Origin: Ustilaginoidea virens
Taxonomy: Eukaryota > Ascomycota > Sordariomycetes > Hypocreales > Clavicipitaceae
Reading direction: 5' to 3'
DNA length: 64,000 nucleotides
Assembly: GCF_000687475.1 (NCBI RefSeq)
Contig: NC_057318.1
Coordinates: 5,766,001-5,830,000, forward strand
Position numbers and translations under genes: made by a program. Numbering within the stretch: the first letter of the stretch is position 1; each line of letters begins with the position of its first letter. This document shows, piece by piece, positions 1 to 12,000 of the stretch. Below the pieces are notes generated by a model, which saw only the letters and a list, made by a program, of their open reading frames with translations, did not search any database and was not told where the DNA came from.

Positions 1-3000
1 CCCAGCTATCTTTTTGTAGGCTGTATAAGACTTCCTTCCAGCTATTAGGCATACCTTCTAGGGCCTGTTTTACAGCCTTTACCTTGCAGTAGATATTGTG
101 CATTTATTAGTAAAAGGCATAGGAAGGGTGGAAATCCTGTGTGGAAGCCTCTAGGGGGCTGCCTAGGTATCTGAAAATTCTATTGTTTTTCGGCTGGGTG
201 GGTGGGAAAGCACCCTATTAGTCAGTCTATGGGTCAGACTGTTGGTCAGACTATTAGTCGTTAGTCTATAGGTCTAAAAGTGACCTATAGTATCTATAAC
301 CTAGGATACCTTATATGTTTTGTATCCGTGGCTGTATTCTTCCTCGAATTCTACCCTTAATAGCCCTAACCTAGTATGGCTGAATAGGCACCTTTTCTAA
401 TACTCGAAACATTTTCTCCTATGGTCTCTCATTTAAGGCGATATTTAGACTCTCGAATTTTAGATATTTTAGTATAGGCAGTGTTTTACTATGGCGAAAT
501 GCTGTATTTACTAAGAAGCTAGGCGAAAAGGCAGAATCTATTGTATCGGAAAGTCGCAGAAAATCAGTGTGTGTGGGGCTTTGAGATTCGGACTATTAAA
601 AATTTTCTATATGGGGCGAGTCAGAATTTTCATATATGCGGGGTATACCCACTTTTATGACGGATTTAGAAAATCTCTGTGGTTGAGATTCCTAGTGATG
701 AGAGCTTTCTGTATTTCCTAGTATTGGCAGCCTTTTTGTATGGGAAAAGGCTGTATTTTCCTTAGCCGGTTGAAAAGGGCCGTTTTGCCTAAGCTGAAAA
801 GCTGAGTTGCGATAAAGCGATTTGGAATCGAAGGACGGTGAATTGCTAGGAAATATTGCAGAATAATATAGCAGGCTAATTGGTAGTCCCACTGGTTGTA
901 GTAGGCCTATTGGTTGTAGTGGGCCCACTAGTTGTGGTGGATCCGTGTGCTGTATTAGGCCCATTTGTGGGCCTATAGGCTGTATTAGATCCGTGGCCTA
1001 TGGTGGGCCTGTGCCCTCGGCTAAGCTTGAAATAGGCATATTTAGGCGAGGCGACTTCTAAATAGGCTCTTCTAGAGCAATTTAGTCGATATTTACCCCC
1101 TCTAAATTAGAAGGCGGTTGGAAATCAAAAGTGCCCTTTAGGCCACTTAAAATAGGGCCTATACCTTTATTTTAGTAGGTAAAAGTAATAAAAGAGGTCT
1201 TAGTGACGACCCGGCGATATAGGATGTAGATAAGGTAGGTGCCATTACTTAGTGTAGCTAGTAACCTATCTGACTCGGTCTGGGGGGCTAGCTTATAGCT
1301 GATGACCCGTTTTTCTGGAGGGATTAGCACATCTACAGCCGCACTAATAGCCCTAAAGCTAGTAAGGTCGGGTAGGTAGTAGTACGTAATTTCCGGAAAG
1401 TCCTTCTTTAATTCCTTAAAAGGTAACGAGGAATGGTTTATAACTACTATTAGATTTACTAAGGTAGTAATACTAAGAATTACTGTAGACTAAAGGTAAG
1501 AAGGTAACTGAGACTAAAGCATAGTAGCTCTAAGTCGGTTAACGATAACCCGTATAAAGCGTTCTGCTAACCTATTTTGCTTATGAATATAAGGGGAAGA
1601 GGTTAAAAAATCTATGCCCTTAAGAGCTAGCTAGGCTATAATAACGTCGTTAATTTCCTTGCTACTATTATAGTGGAATTCAATAGCTAATTTACCATAG
1701 CGATTCCTAAGACCTTAGAAGAACCCCTATAATATTGGGAATACCGTGGGTCCTTCCTTATTAGGTAGTAAATGCACCTAACGGAAGTATAATTTCCAGT
1801 CTACTAAGATAAGGCAAATAGGGTATTTATTATATAGTAGAGGGTTGATTTAGAAGATATCGCCCTCTATGATATCCAAATAATGCATAGAGTCTGGTAT
1901 AGCCCCTAATATAAAACGCCGAACTGACTTTGCCCTTTTATAGGCGATGCAGTTAAAGTCAGAATCTTTTACCTTACTAAGATCAGGTAACCCTATAGTT
2001 GATGCATAGGTTTTCTTTAAAAGTTGGATTCCGATATGCCTAAGCCGGATGTGCTAAAGTCCGGCTAATAATAGCAGCTTTTGATATTCTGTATTAGCAG
2101 CTGGTATTGTGACTGGGGCTGGGTTAAGGGCGACCGGGGCCCTTTGTGGTGGTTGGGCTGTATTAGGAATAGCAGCCTCTGTTGGTACTACCGAAAAACT
2201 AGGACTAGCTGGTAGGTTAGCTAGTAAGTTAGCTGGTGGAAGTGGAAGGTCTGAGTCAGCTAGTAGGGTAGGTAAATCCTCTAGTAGGGGATATTCCTTG
2301 TATTTATCTGGGTTAGCTGGGGCGGGTATTTCGACCGAGATATTATATAAAGCCGGGTGATTTTGGCTGGTATAGTATAAAAACGGCGAATCTACTCCTT
2401 TTTATTATAAAAAGAAGCCATACTTCTTAAAATTAAGAAGCCTAATGCACTTATTATTGCTATTAACTAGGCTTTAGCCCTAAATACTGCCACGATTTAG
2501 ATAGTGTTTAATGCCGCTAAAGATGTTAATATTAAAAGCTAATATAAAGAGGGCGTTGGTCAGCTCTAAGGTGCCCTACTGAGGTGGGTTGGTGGCCTAT
2601 AGTACGGTAAAACGCGCTATGCCCCACCTACTGGGCTTGATTGGGCCACTACCTATGCTAATGATTGGTCTGTTTCTGGTATAGTATTAGAAGTAGGTGA
2701 AGTGCTTTTTATTATTAATAATATGCACCGTAGAACTAGTATCGTAGAGTAAAGAATCTATTAGCGTTTTCCCACCGGATTATACACTATAGCTAGTAGC
2801 TAGAAATTGTATATATTCGCAGTCCTAGAAGGAAGAATAGGCTGTCTCACTAGGTATAAGACTTAGAGTATTATAATTCCTTAGTATAAAGGAATTAATA
2901 GTCTTTTCCTTTTCGTCGGTCTTTTATAGGGTATCTGCTTTATTAGCTAAATCTTTCTTTTCTTTCTTTTTCTTATTTTCTAGCTTACCTTATATAGCTG

Positions 3001-4150
3001 AAGAAGACCTTTATTAGGTAGAAGACCCCTGTTTCTTTTTATTGGCGTTAGTGGTAGTATTTTTACCACCCTTGCTAGTATTATTACTAGCTGGCTTGCT
3101 ACTATTATTAATAGCGGCACCCTTAACCTTTACGAGGTGGGTGGTAGCCCTGGCTACTGATAACCCTTTAATATATTATTCTTCCAGTAAATCAACTATA
3201 TAAAATTGCAGGTTAATATTTAATGTATTTCCCTGAGTATAGGCGATTCTTATCATTATGCGGTGCCGTTCTGCCTACTAAAAAAAGACCCCTTCTATAG
3301 TATATAAATACTAGCTGATTTGGTCGAAAGGTTATATATAGGAGCCTAAAATTTGCAGCCTGGATAGGTAGCTATTAAAAAAGGCGTTAAAAGATTCTAA
3401 GGTACCTTTATAGCCTGTAAAATTTAGTTAATAGAAGGCAGGGTATAGGTAGGTCCGCTATACATCTAATGAGTGAGAATACTATTTAGTAAGTAATATA
3501 AAGGCTGACTCTAGGTTAGTGCACCAGTTGATAGCGGCAGCTAGTCCTTTTGTATAACTATTCTTAATAAGTAATAGTAAAAGTGCTTGCTTTGAATCGT
3601 TAAAACTACTAGTAATAGAAGGATTTTCGATAAATTTGGCGATATTAAGTGCCTTAAGTTGAATTATAAGGGCCTGTTTCTATTGGTCGAAGTTAGATAC
3701 CCCCTTTAGCTTTTGGGATTCCTAGAATCTATTGGCTGTTTTAGCTAGTTCCTTAATAGCTATAGCGCTGACTTAGCTGCTAATACTAGATAGAACCGGT
3801 AGGGGTTGCTGGGCTTTAGGTAGTAATAGTGGATTATTTCCTTTACCTATAGGGGTTTAGAAGGTATCTATATCTATTATATCCTGGGATAGTGGGCTAG
3901 TAGTAGGCTTAATTAGTCTATCTACTAAGGTGCCCACCTTATTAGCTAAAAAATCGATTTTTAAGTTTATTTAATTAAATTTATAACTGAATTCTTTTCT
4001 TATTTCCTATTGGTCTTCCCTGAGCTAGGCAATTTCCTAGTTATTATTAGATTCTTCTACCTCTGCCGTATCAGGGACTTAGTAGCCTGGGTTATTATAG
4101 CCTGGGTTATTATGGCCTGGGTTATTAGCAGGAACGTTCTGACTGGCCAT
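1..4150 (-). pseudogene. Copia A#1 gag-pol, RIP-inactivated, partial
   Basis: Reading leftwards from an intact ATG at 4,150 gives the same gag-protease-integrase order as A#2, with many TAG/TAA codons where A#2 has Q or W. A 15-bp tandem repeat (about 4,078-4,130) encodes repeated N-N-P-G-Y/H units near the Gag N-terminus, longer than in A#2. The protease active site (about 2,735-2,760) reads D-T-S, where Copia proteases have D-T-G. Integrase lies at about 1,350-2,100. No functional product is possible. Confidence 0.85.
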
Positions 4151-4435
4151 TATAGGAAGAGAAAAGGTGCCGGAAAGTCTTAAAAATGCGAAGAAAATCA
4201 AGACTGAAAATCTAGATAAAACTAGAAGAAAGCTGCATTAAGGAATAACCTTAGAAAATCCTATTGTAAGGATGTATTGCAGCTTAGTGTGGTAGCTAGG
4301 TTCCTAAATCTAGGATAATCAGTCCCTTACTGTAGATTAGTAATATCGTTAGTTAGATTTCTGGAAGGTTAGCTGCCAAATGCATTAAAATCCTAAGTTA
4401 GTATAAAAAAGTCTTAAGCTGGAAGCCTTAAGACA

Positions 4436-4449
4436 CCGGGCTTATAACC
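4436..4449 (-). other. Primer binding site, A#1
   Basis: Directly inside the LTR; on the minus strand it reads GGTTATAAGCCCGG. The less damaged B-family version is GGTTATGAGCCCGG. It is complementary to a Met-tRNA anticodon arm (loop with CAT), as in the half-tRNA priming described for Drosophila copia and yeast Ty5. Confidence 0.7.
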
Positions 4450-5173
4450 TATTGCAAAATGGTGATTCAGAACACTATTGGAAATATACTGGATACCGAC
4501 AGTGGCGTATAAGGCGTTGCAGAATAAAACAAAGAGCTGGTTAAAGATTTAAAGCGCACAAGAGGTTGACCAGAGCAAAGATATTAGGGAAATCTGATTC
4601 TAATTGTTGGTAACTATTCTAGCTAGAAAGAGGGAATTTTGGGCATATTTCTACCATCTTGAAAAAGTGGTTGAAAATAATGAAAAACCGCAAAAATAGC
4701 GAAAAACCCGACGAAAAGTCGGTCTGCCCAACCATGCCCAGTCTGTGCCCAATATCCTACCCAGTGCATACCCAACCAAGCCCAGTGGCTTATAGCGGTG
4801 TGCCGGATGCCCTATAACAGCCTGCCGTACGGGCCGGAAGCCCTATATCGGTCTGCCGTAAATGACCGGTATAACGGGTGACTGTATATAGAAGGCCGAA
4901 AGTACTGGTATTAGCAAGGTTTGCCCATTTGGTAATCCCATAGAAATGCGCCGCCTATTATGGGCCCTATGGCCCACTGTGACCGGCCGCTGTGACCGGC
5001 TGTGGGGCGCTGTGCCGGTGCCGTGACCGGCGCTGTGGCCCACTGTAATCGGCGTTGTGGGGCGCTATGCCCCACCATAGCGCCTGGTATAGCCACCGCG
5101 ATATCTCAACGCAGAGACATCGTATAGTGGCGAGACCAGTACCAAAATACAGCTAAAAAGGCGCTGATTTCAA
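4450..5173 (-). repeat. LTR of Copia A#1 (5' LTR)
   Basis: Inverted match to the A#2 LTRs (8,011-8,714 and 22,150-22,853). It includes the roughly 25-bp segment near 4,900-4,925 also found in the solo LTR at 37,906 but missing from A#2. The central part (4,960-5,095) is a GC-rich island of GGC/CTGTG-type repeats. Confidence 0.9.
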
Positions 5174-6706
5174 AAGAAGGGCTAGGTGCTATGCCTATTT
5201 TTGGCATTATCGGATGAAGCGTTTAGGCCCAATATCTAGTATTATAGGCGGCGGTATTAGCTTAATAGGTATTATCATCGGGATCCTCTATAGAAGGAAG
5301 CATATTATCGGGGCCTATAAATCGACCTTTATTAGGCATACTATGCCCTCGAGGGGCATTAAAATAGCCGCCTTGGCTAGCCCGGCTAGGGGTATAACCC
5401 CTAGGGTATAATATTTAGTCGGTCAGGCTATAGTCTTCGTCGGCCGTTATATATTATTATTAATAGTGCTGGGAGCTTTCCCCTGTTTCGAATAGCAGCC
5501 TATTATAAATAGATATCTTCCCTTTAGGTTATTAGGACTAGCCCTTTTCTTTTTCGGTAGGGGCAAGAGGAAAAGGCTTTTTCGATATAAAAGGGGGGAT
5601 AATAGGTTATTATAACTATAATCGGGCCACCCTTAGTATTATAAAATCCTTTATTATTAATGCTTATAAGGGCCTTTTTAAGGACCTTCGCGATAATATT
5701 CCTACGACTATTATTAGTGCTTATAATGAATTCTATAAGCCTGCATTTCGTAAGCTTATAATTTCCTAGTCGAAATTGCCGATAGGTACTAATACTTCCC
5801 TATAAAGGTTAAGTCGTAATCGGAATATCTTACGGCCTAATTAACGGTCGATCTCTTTTTAAGGCCATTTAGGGTTCTATTATTATTAAAGGCATTCTAT
5901 TAAAGTAGGTATTATAATTAACCCTAATGCTCCAATATATACGCTATAATCTCGTAGATATATATAGAATTCGCATAAGAATAGAAGGTTAATGCGAGTA
6001 AATAGCTATTTATCTTATTCACTATAGTCTTCGTAGAATAGTTCCTATAGGTCATTATTAATAATATAATCCTTCTTATAGGTATAGATTAAGAAGGCTA
6101 GGCGGTTATATAATGCTATAGTGGTAGTATCAGGGGTAATTAGGTTTATCATAGTAGCCTAATTATCGTCGAATAAAGGGGCAAATCGCTATAGCCTTTC
6201 GGGCAGTACCGGTTATAATATTAATAATCGTAATCGTGCTATAGTATTAAGAGGAGGGTTTAAGAGATAAGGGGGGGGGGGTGTATTGCAAGGAGTGTAA
6301 TATTCGCTCTTATAAAAAGTGCAAGATTCGATCCAAAGGGGGCTTTTATCTATAAGGGTAAAAAGAAAGAAGAAAAAGGGTTAATTAGCAATATAACCAT
6401 TCAATAGAATAGGTTATTTGCCTCCTATAGTAAGTAGGTAACTATTTAATAGAATAGGTCAGCCGCCTCCTATATATACTAAAGGTATCTTTAAAGATCG
6501 TGATAGTTAGTATATTTTCTTCCTTTATAATAGACGAAGGTAGAAAAAGTCTATATCGTTCTTCTAATTAGTCGGCAGTATAACTATTTAACGGAATAGG
6601 TTATCTGCCTTCCTAATTAGCACGATTTGCAATAGAAATCGTCTCTTCGAGAGTAATCTTACTGATCTATAATGCACCATTCTTTGCGGGATATAATTAT
6701 CTTATA

Positions 6707-6725
6707 AGTGGTAGTTATCACCACT
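6707..6725. other. Hairpin at primer-binding region of C#2
   Basis: Six base pairs of self-complementary sequence (AGTGGT / ACCACT) just inside the 5' LTR. It is the counterpart of 20,216-20,234 in C#1. See the finding on the C-family primer site. Confidence 0.5.
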
Positions 6726-6731
6726 GATCAG

Positions 6732-7069
6732 TATTAATATAAACTCAGGGTACCCAGTTATACATAGGGTCGCGCGCGTGGTATTATATACCGTAAGGTC
6801 ACCGGTTAAAGGTATAGTTCTTCTTTGATTATAACTAACTAACTAAGAGGGAAGAAAGGAAGCAAAAGAGATATTACATGATGTAGCCTTTTTGTGCGTG
6901 CCGTAGTCACGTGCATCGGCACGGTCGGGCCGGGCTGCCTGTATGCCCTACCGGGCTCAGGGGCATAGGGGTAAAAGGGGCAAAAGTGGCCATATCGTGC
7001 CCAACGGGTGTGCGCGGCACATTCGTCGCAATATGCCCAATTGAGCACCTTGCGACAGCGATTCCGATA
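6732..7069 (-). repeat. 5' LTR of Copia C#2
   Basis: 338 bp, matching the 330-bp C#1 LTRs. The terminus TGTTGATATA has become TATTAATATA and the other terminus GATTCCGACA has become GATTCCGATA, both RIP changes. Confidence 0.85.
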
Positions 7070-7860
7070 ATATCAGCCTCGCTAAAAAGCGGGTACGACC
7101 CAGCCTATACCTTATTGACTGCAGTATTAATACTTAGGGTCCTCTAAGCGTATTAGATATAGCCTGTATAGCCATATGCATAGTTCTCCAGGCTACCATA
7201 CAAAAGTCAGCAGCGGTTCTATAGCGCATAAAACCTATACTCATCCCCTTATTTAGTATCGCCAACCGTTTAGGCATTTTTACTTCTACTACTGCTATTC
7301 TTATTCTTATTGTTATTATTATAGCTATTGCTATTGCTGTTATTGCTGCTGCTGCCGTTCTACTAATAGGGTTAGCATCGGCCCTATACCGCGACAGAGG
7401 GGTCATTATACACCTTAGAATTAACGCCATAGAGGAAAAGAAGAAAAAGAAGAAAAAGCACTAAATCGGGGGGCATCGCTAACCTATATACTAACGTAGT
7501 GTCTAAGGCCAGCCGCTCCTATCTTTAAATCCGGCTTACTTTTGCCCATATACTATAAACTAATGCGCCTAAGACGCATCCAGGCCCCTATAAGCGCGCG
7601 CCCGGCGAGAATACCGCTAATTCCACCCCCCCAACCTCACCTTCCCCTCACTTCATACCTAATAATACTCCGACCCGGGCCCGACACTCCCGGAACTTAT
7701 ACTTATACTCTTCCTAAGCAATACCGCCAGATATAGTCTTAAGCGGTTACGCACCCTACTCTTTTACGCACTAGATACCCGCCGCCCCTACTGTAGGGCA
7801 ATATAAAGCAGAAATCAAGAATGCAGGAAAGGTTTTCCTCCCGGCTACCGGGTTTTTCCT
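7070..7860. other. Unassigned segment between C#2 and the first G2 fragment
   Basis: I cannot place this in any element of the window. It has a pyrimidine-rich low-complexity stretch (7,275-7,360), a purine run (7,430-7,460) and unusually C-rich DNA at 7,590-7,700. Gypsy RT would be expected here if G2 were intact, but I do not see RT motifs. A decayed insertion of another family is possible. Confidence 0.4.
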
Positions 7861-8010
7861 TTCCGAATCATCTTTATAGAAGTACTAGATAGGTTATTTA
7901 GCTCTAAATAGCCTCTAGCGTAATTTAATAATTTATAATCCTTACGGACTATAAGAACCTTAAGTATTTTGCCCGACTAAAGGAGATATTAGAATATTAC
8001 GTATAATAGG
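7861..8010 (+). pseudogene. Gypsy G2 RNase H fragment
   Basis: One frame reads I-I-L-T-D-Y-K-N-L-K-Y-F-A-R, the Gypsy RNase H core around the T-D-x-K-N-L-x-Y-F motif. The next codons are interrupted by A#2. After 22,858 the sense resumes with W-A-K-T-L-A-L-F-N-F, the usual continuation in Gypsy RNase H. This ties the two flanks of A#2 to one older element. Confidence 0.75.
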
Positions 8011-8714
8011 TGTTGAAATCAGCGCCATTTTAGCTGTATTTTGGTACTGGTCTCGCCACTATACGACGTTTCTGCGTTGAGATATCGCGGTGGCTATACC
8101 AGGCGCTATGGTAGGGCACAGCGCCCCACAACGCCGATTACAGTGGGCCACAGCGCCGGTCACGGCACCGGTACAGCGACCCACATCCGGCCACAGCGGC
8201 CGGTCACAGTGGGCCACAGGGCCCACAACAGGCGGCGCATTTCTACGGGATTACCAAATGGGCAAATCAGCACTTTCGGCCTTCTACATACAGTCACCCG
8301 CTACACCGGTCATTTACGGCAGACCGATATAGGGCTTCCGGCCCGTACGGCAGGCTGTTATAGGGCATCCGGCACACCGCTATAAGCCACTGGGCTTGGT
8401 TGGGTAGGCATTGGGTAGGATATTGGGCACGGTTGGGCAGACCGACTTTTCGTCGGGTTTTTCGCTATTTTTGCGGTTTTTTATTATTTTTAACTACTTT
8501 TTCAAGATGGTAGAAATATGCCCAAAATTCCCTCTTTCTAGCTAGAATAGTCACCAACAATTAGAATCAGATTTCCCTGACATCTTTGCTCTGGTCAACC
8601 TCTTATGCGCTTTAAATCTTTAACCAGCTCTTTATTTTATTCTGCAACGCCTTATACGCCACTATCGGTATCCAGTATATTTCCAACAGTATTCTGAATC
8701 ACCATTTTGCAACA
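8011..8714 (+). repeat. 5' LTR of Copia A#2
   Basis: 704 bp from TGTTGAAATC to TTTTGCAACA, the same length as the 3' LTR. The GC-rich block at 8,095-8,230 keeps many unmutated CpA sites (see findings). Confidence 0.92.
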
Positions 8715-8728
8715 GGTTATAAGCCCGG
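8715..8728 (+). other. Primer binding site, A#2
   Basis: GGTTATAAGCCCGG immediately after the 5' LTR, complementary to a Met-tRNA anticodon arm apart from one RIP-type change. It supports minus-strand priming from an internal tRNA fragment. Confidence 0.7.
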
Positions 8729-9013
8729 TGTCTCAAGGCTTCCAGCTTAAGACTTTTTTATGCTAACTTAGGATTTTAACGCATTTAGCAGCTAACCTCC
8801 CAGAAATCTAACTAACGATATTACTAATCTGCAGTAAGGGACTGATCATCCCAGATTTAGGAACCCAGCTACCACACCAAGCTGCAACATATTCTTGCAA
8901 CAGGATTTTCTAAGGTTATTCCTTAACGCAGCTTTCTTCTAGTTTTATCTAGATTTTCAGTCTTGATTTTCTTTACATTTTTAAGACTTTCCGGCACCTT
9001 TTCTCTTCCTATA

Positions 9014-12000
9014 ATAGCTAGTCAGAACGTTCCTACTAATAACCCAAGCTATACGGCAGAGGTAGAAGAATCTGATAATGACTAGGAAATTGCCCAGCTT
9101 AGGGAAGACCAATAGGAAATGAGAAAAGAATTTAACTATAAATTTAATCGAATTAATTCTAAAATCGATTTTTTAGCTGATAAGGTAAGTACCTTAATAG
9201 ACAGACTAATCAAGCCTGCTACTAGCCCACCATCCCAGGATATAATGGATATAGATACCTTCCAAACCCCTGTGGGTAAAGGAAATAACCCACTATCACC
9301 ACCTAAAGCCCAGCAACCCCTGCCGGTTCCATCTAGCATTAGCAGCCAAGTCAGCGCTATAGCTATCAAGGAACTAGCTAAAACAGCCAACGGATTCCAG
9401 GAATCCTAAAAGCTAAGGGGGGCATCTAACTTCGACTAATAGAAATAGGCCCTTATGATTCAACTTAGGGCACTTAATATCGCCAAATTTATCGAAGAAC
9501 CTTCTATTACTAGCAAGTTCAACGACTTAAAGCAAGCACTTTTACTATTACTTATTAAGAATAGTTGCATAGAAGGACCAGCTGCTGCTATCAACTAGTG
9601 CATTAACCTAAAGTTAGCCTTTACGTTACTCACCAAACAGTATTCTCACTTATCAGACATATAGCGGACCTACCTATACCCTGCCTTCCATCAACTAAAT
9701 TTTATAGGCTATAAGGGTACCTTGGAATCTTTTAACGCCTCCTTTAATAGCTACCTATCCAGGCTGCAAATTTTAGTCTCCTATATACAACCTTTCGACC
9801 AAATCAGCCAGTATTTACATACTGTAGAAGGGGTCTTTTTTTAGTGGGCAGAACGGCACTGCATAATGATGAGAATCGCCTATACTTAGGGAAATACATC
9901 AAATATTAACCTGCAATTTTATATAGTTGATTTACTGGAAGAATAATATATTAAAGGGTTATTAGTAGTAAGGGCTACTACCCACCTCGCAAAGGTTAAG
10001 GGTGCCGCTACTAATAATAGTAGCAAGCCAGCTAGTAATAACACTAGCAAGGGTGGTAAAAACACTACTACTAACGCAAATAAAAAGAAATAGGGGTCTT
10101 CTACCCAATAAGGGTCTTCTTCAGCCACATAAGGTAAGCCGGAAAATAAGAAGAAGAAAGAAAAGAAAGATTTAGCTAATAAAGCAGATACCCCACAAAA
10201 AACCGACGAAAAGGAAAAGACTATTGATTCCTTTATATTAGGGAATTATAATACTCTAAGTCTTATACCTAGTCAGACAGCCTATTCTTCCTTCTAGGAC
10301 CGCAAATATATGCAATTTCTAGCTACTAGCTATAGTGCACAATCCGGTGGGAAAACGCTAATAGATTCCTTGCTTTACGATACTAATTCTATAGTGCATA
10401 TTATCAACGATAAAAAGCACTTCACCTACTTCCAATACTATACCGGAAATAGACCAGTTATCAGCATAGGTGGTGGCCTAATCAAGCCTAGTGGGTGGGG
10501 CATAGCGCGTTTTACCGTGCTATAGGCCACCAACCCACCTTAGTAGGACACCTTAGAGCTAACCAACGCCCTCTTTATACCAGCTTTTGATATTAACATC
10601 TTTAGCGGCGTTAAATACTATCTAAATCGTAGCAGTATTTAGGGCTAAAGCCTAGTTAATAGCAATAATAAGTGCATTAGGCTTCTTAATTTTAAGAAGT
10701 ATGGCTTCTTTTTATAATAAAAAGGGGTAGATTCGCCGTTTTTATACTATACCAGCCAACCGGCTTTATATAGTATCTCGGTCGAATTACCTGCCCTAGC
10801 CAACCTAGAAGAATACGAGGAATATCCCCTGCCAGAGGATTTACCTACCCTACTAGCTGACTCGGACCTTCTACTTCTACCAGCTAATTCGCAAGAAATC
10901 CTACTAGCTGACCCACTAGTTAGTCCTGGTTTTTCGGTAGTACTAATAGAGGCTGCTATTCCCAATACAGCCCAACCACCACAAAGGGCCCCGGTCACCC
11001 TCAACCCAGCCCTAGTCATAATACCAGCTGCTAATACAGAATATCAAAAGCTCCTATTACTAGCCGGACTTTAGCATATCCGGCTTAGGCACATCGGAAT
11101 CCAACTTCTAAAGAAAACCTGTATATTAACCACAGGGTTACTTAATCTCAGTAAGGTAAAGGATTCTAATTTCAACTGTATCGCCTATAAAAGGGCAAAG
11201 TCAGTTCGGCGTTTTACATCAGGGGCTATACCAGACCCTATGTACTGTTTGGATATTATAGAGAGTGATATTTTCTAAATTAATCCTCTTCTATACAACA
11301 AACGCCCCATTTGCCTCATCTTAGTTGACCGGAAATTATGCTTCTGTTGGGTATATTTACTATCTAATAAAGAGGGACCTACGGTATTCCTAGTATTATA
11401 GGGGTTCTTCCAAGGTCTTAGGAATCGCTATAGCAAATCAGCTATTAAATTCCACTATAATAGTGGCAAGGAAATTAACGACGTTATTACAGCCTAGCTA
11501 GCTCTCAAAGGCATAGATTTTTTAACCTCTTCCCCTTATATTTATAAGCAAAATAGGTTAGCAGAACGCTCTATACGGGTTATTATTAACCGACTTAGAG
11601 CTATTATGCTTTGGTCTCGGTTACCTTTTTACTTTTAGTCTATAGTGATTCTTAATATTACTACCTTAGTAAATCTAATAGCAGTCTTAAACCGTTCCTT
11701 ATCACCTTTCGAGGAATTAAAGAAAGACTTTCCGGAAATTACGCACTACTACCTACCCAACCTTACTAGCTTCAGGGCTATTAGTGCGGCTATAGAGGTG
11801 CTAATCCCTCTAAAAAAACGGGTCATCAGCTATAAGCTAACCCCCCAGACCGAGTCAGGTAGGTTACTAGCTACGCTAGGTAACAGCACCTACCTCGTCT
11901 ATATCCCATATCGCCAGGTCGTCACTAAGACCTCTTTTATTACTTTCACCTACCAAAATGAAGGTATAGGCCCTATTTTAAGTGGCCTAGAGGGCACTTT

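Larger units (their letters stand above)
1..5173 (-). mobile_element. Copia retrotransposon A#1, 5' part, truncated by window edge
   Basis: Minus-strand Ty1/Copia element, inverted relative to A#2 (8,011-22,853). It shows one complete LTR (4,450-5,173), a primer binding site, gag, protease and integrase, and runs off the left edge in the integrase-RT linker. Junction with C#2 is at about 5,173: the expected LTR terminus GATTTCAACA reads GATTTCAA and then passes into C-family sequence. I infer insertion into C#2, whose other half would lie left of the window. The interior is full of TAG and TAA stops from RIP. Confidence 0.9.
5174..7069 (-). mobile_element. Copia C#2, 5' fragment
   Basis: Collinear with 18,680-20,570 of C#1 on the same strand, but more heavily mutated by CpA/TpG transitions. 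It holds the 5' LTR (6,732-7,069), the leader with a G-run near 6,270-6,282, and decayed N-terminal gag (about 5,190-6,360). The left side is cut by A#1; the right flank starts ATATC at 7,070. No intact frame survives. Confidence 0.85.

Noticed and set aside
7134..7430. 98-codon minus-strand frame with A/I-rich run
   Set aside because: The run is a translated pyrimidine-rich simple sequence in unassigned repeat DNA.
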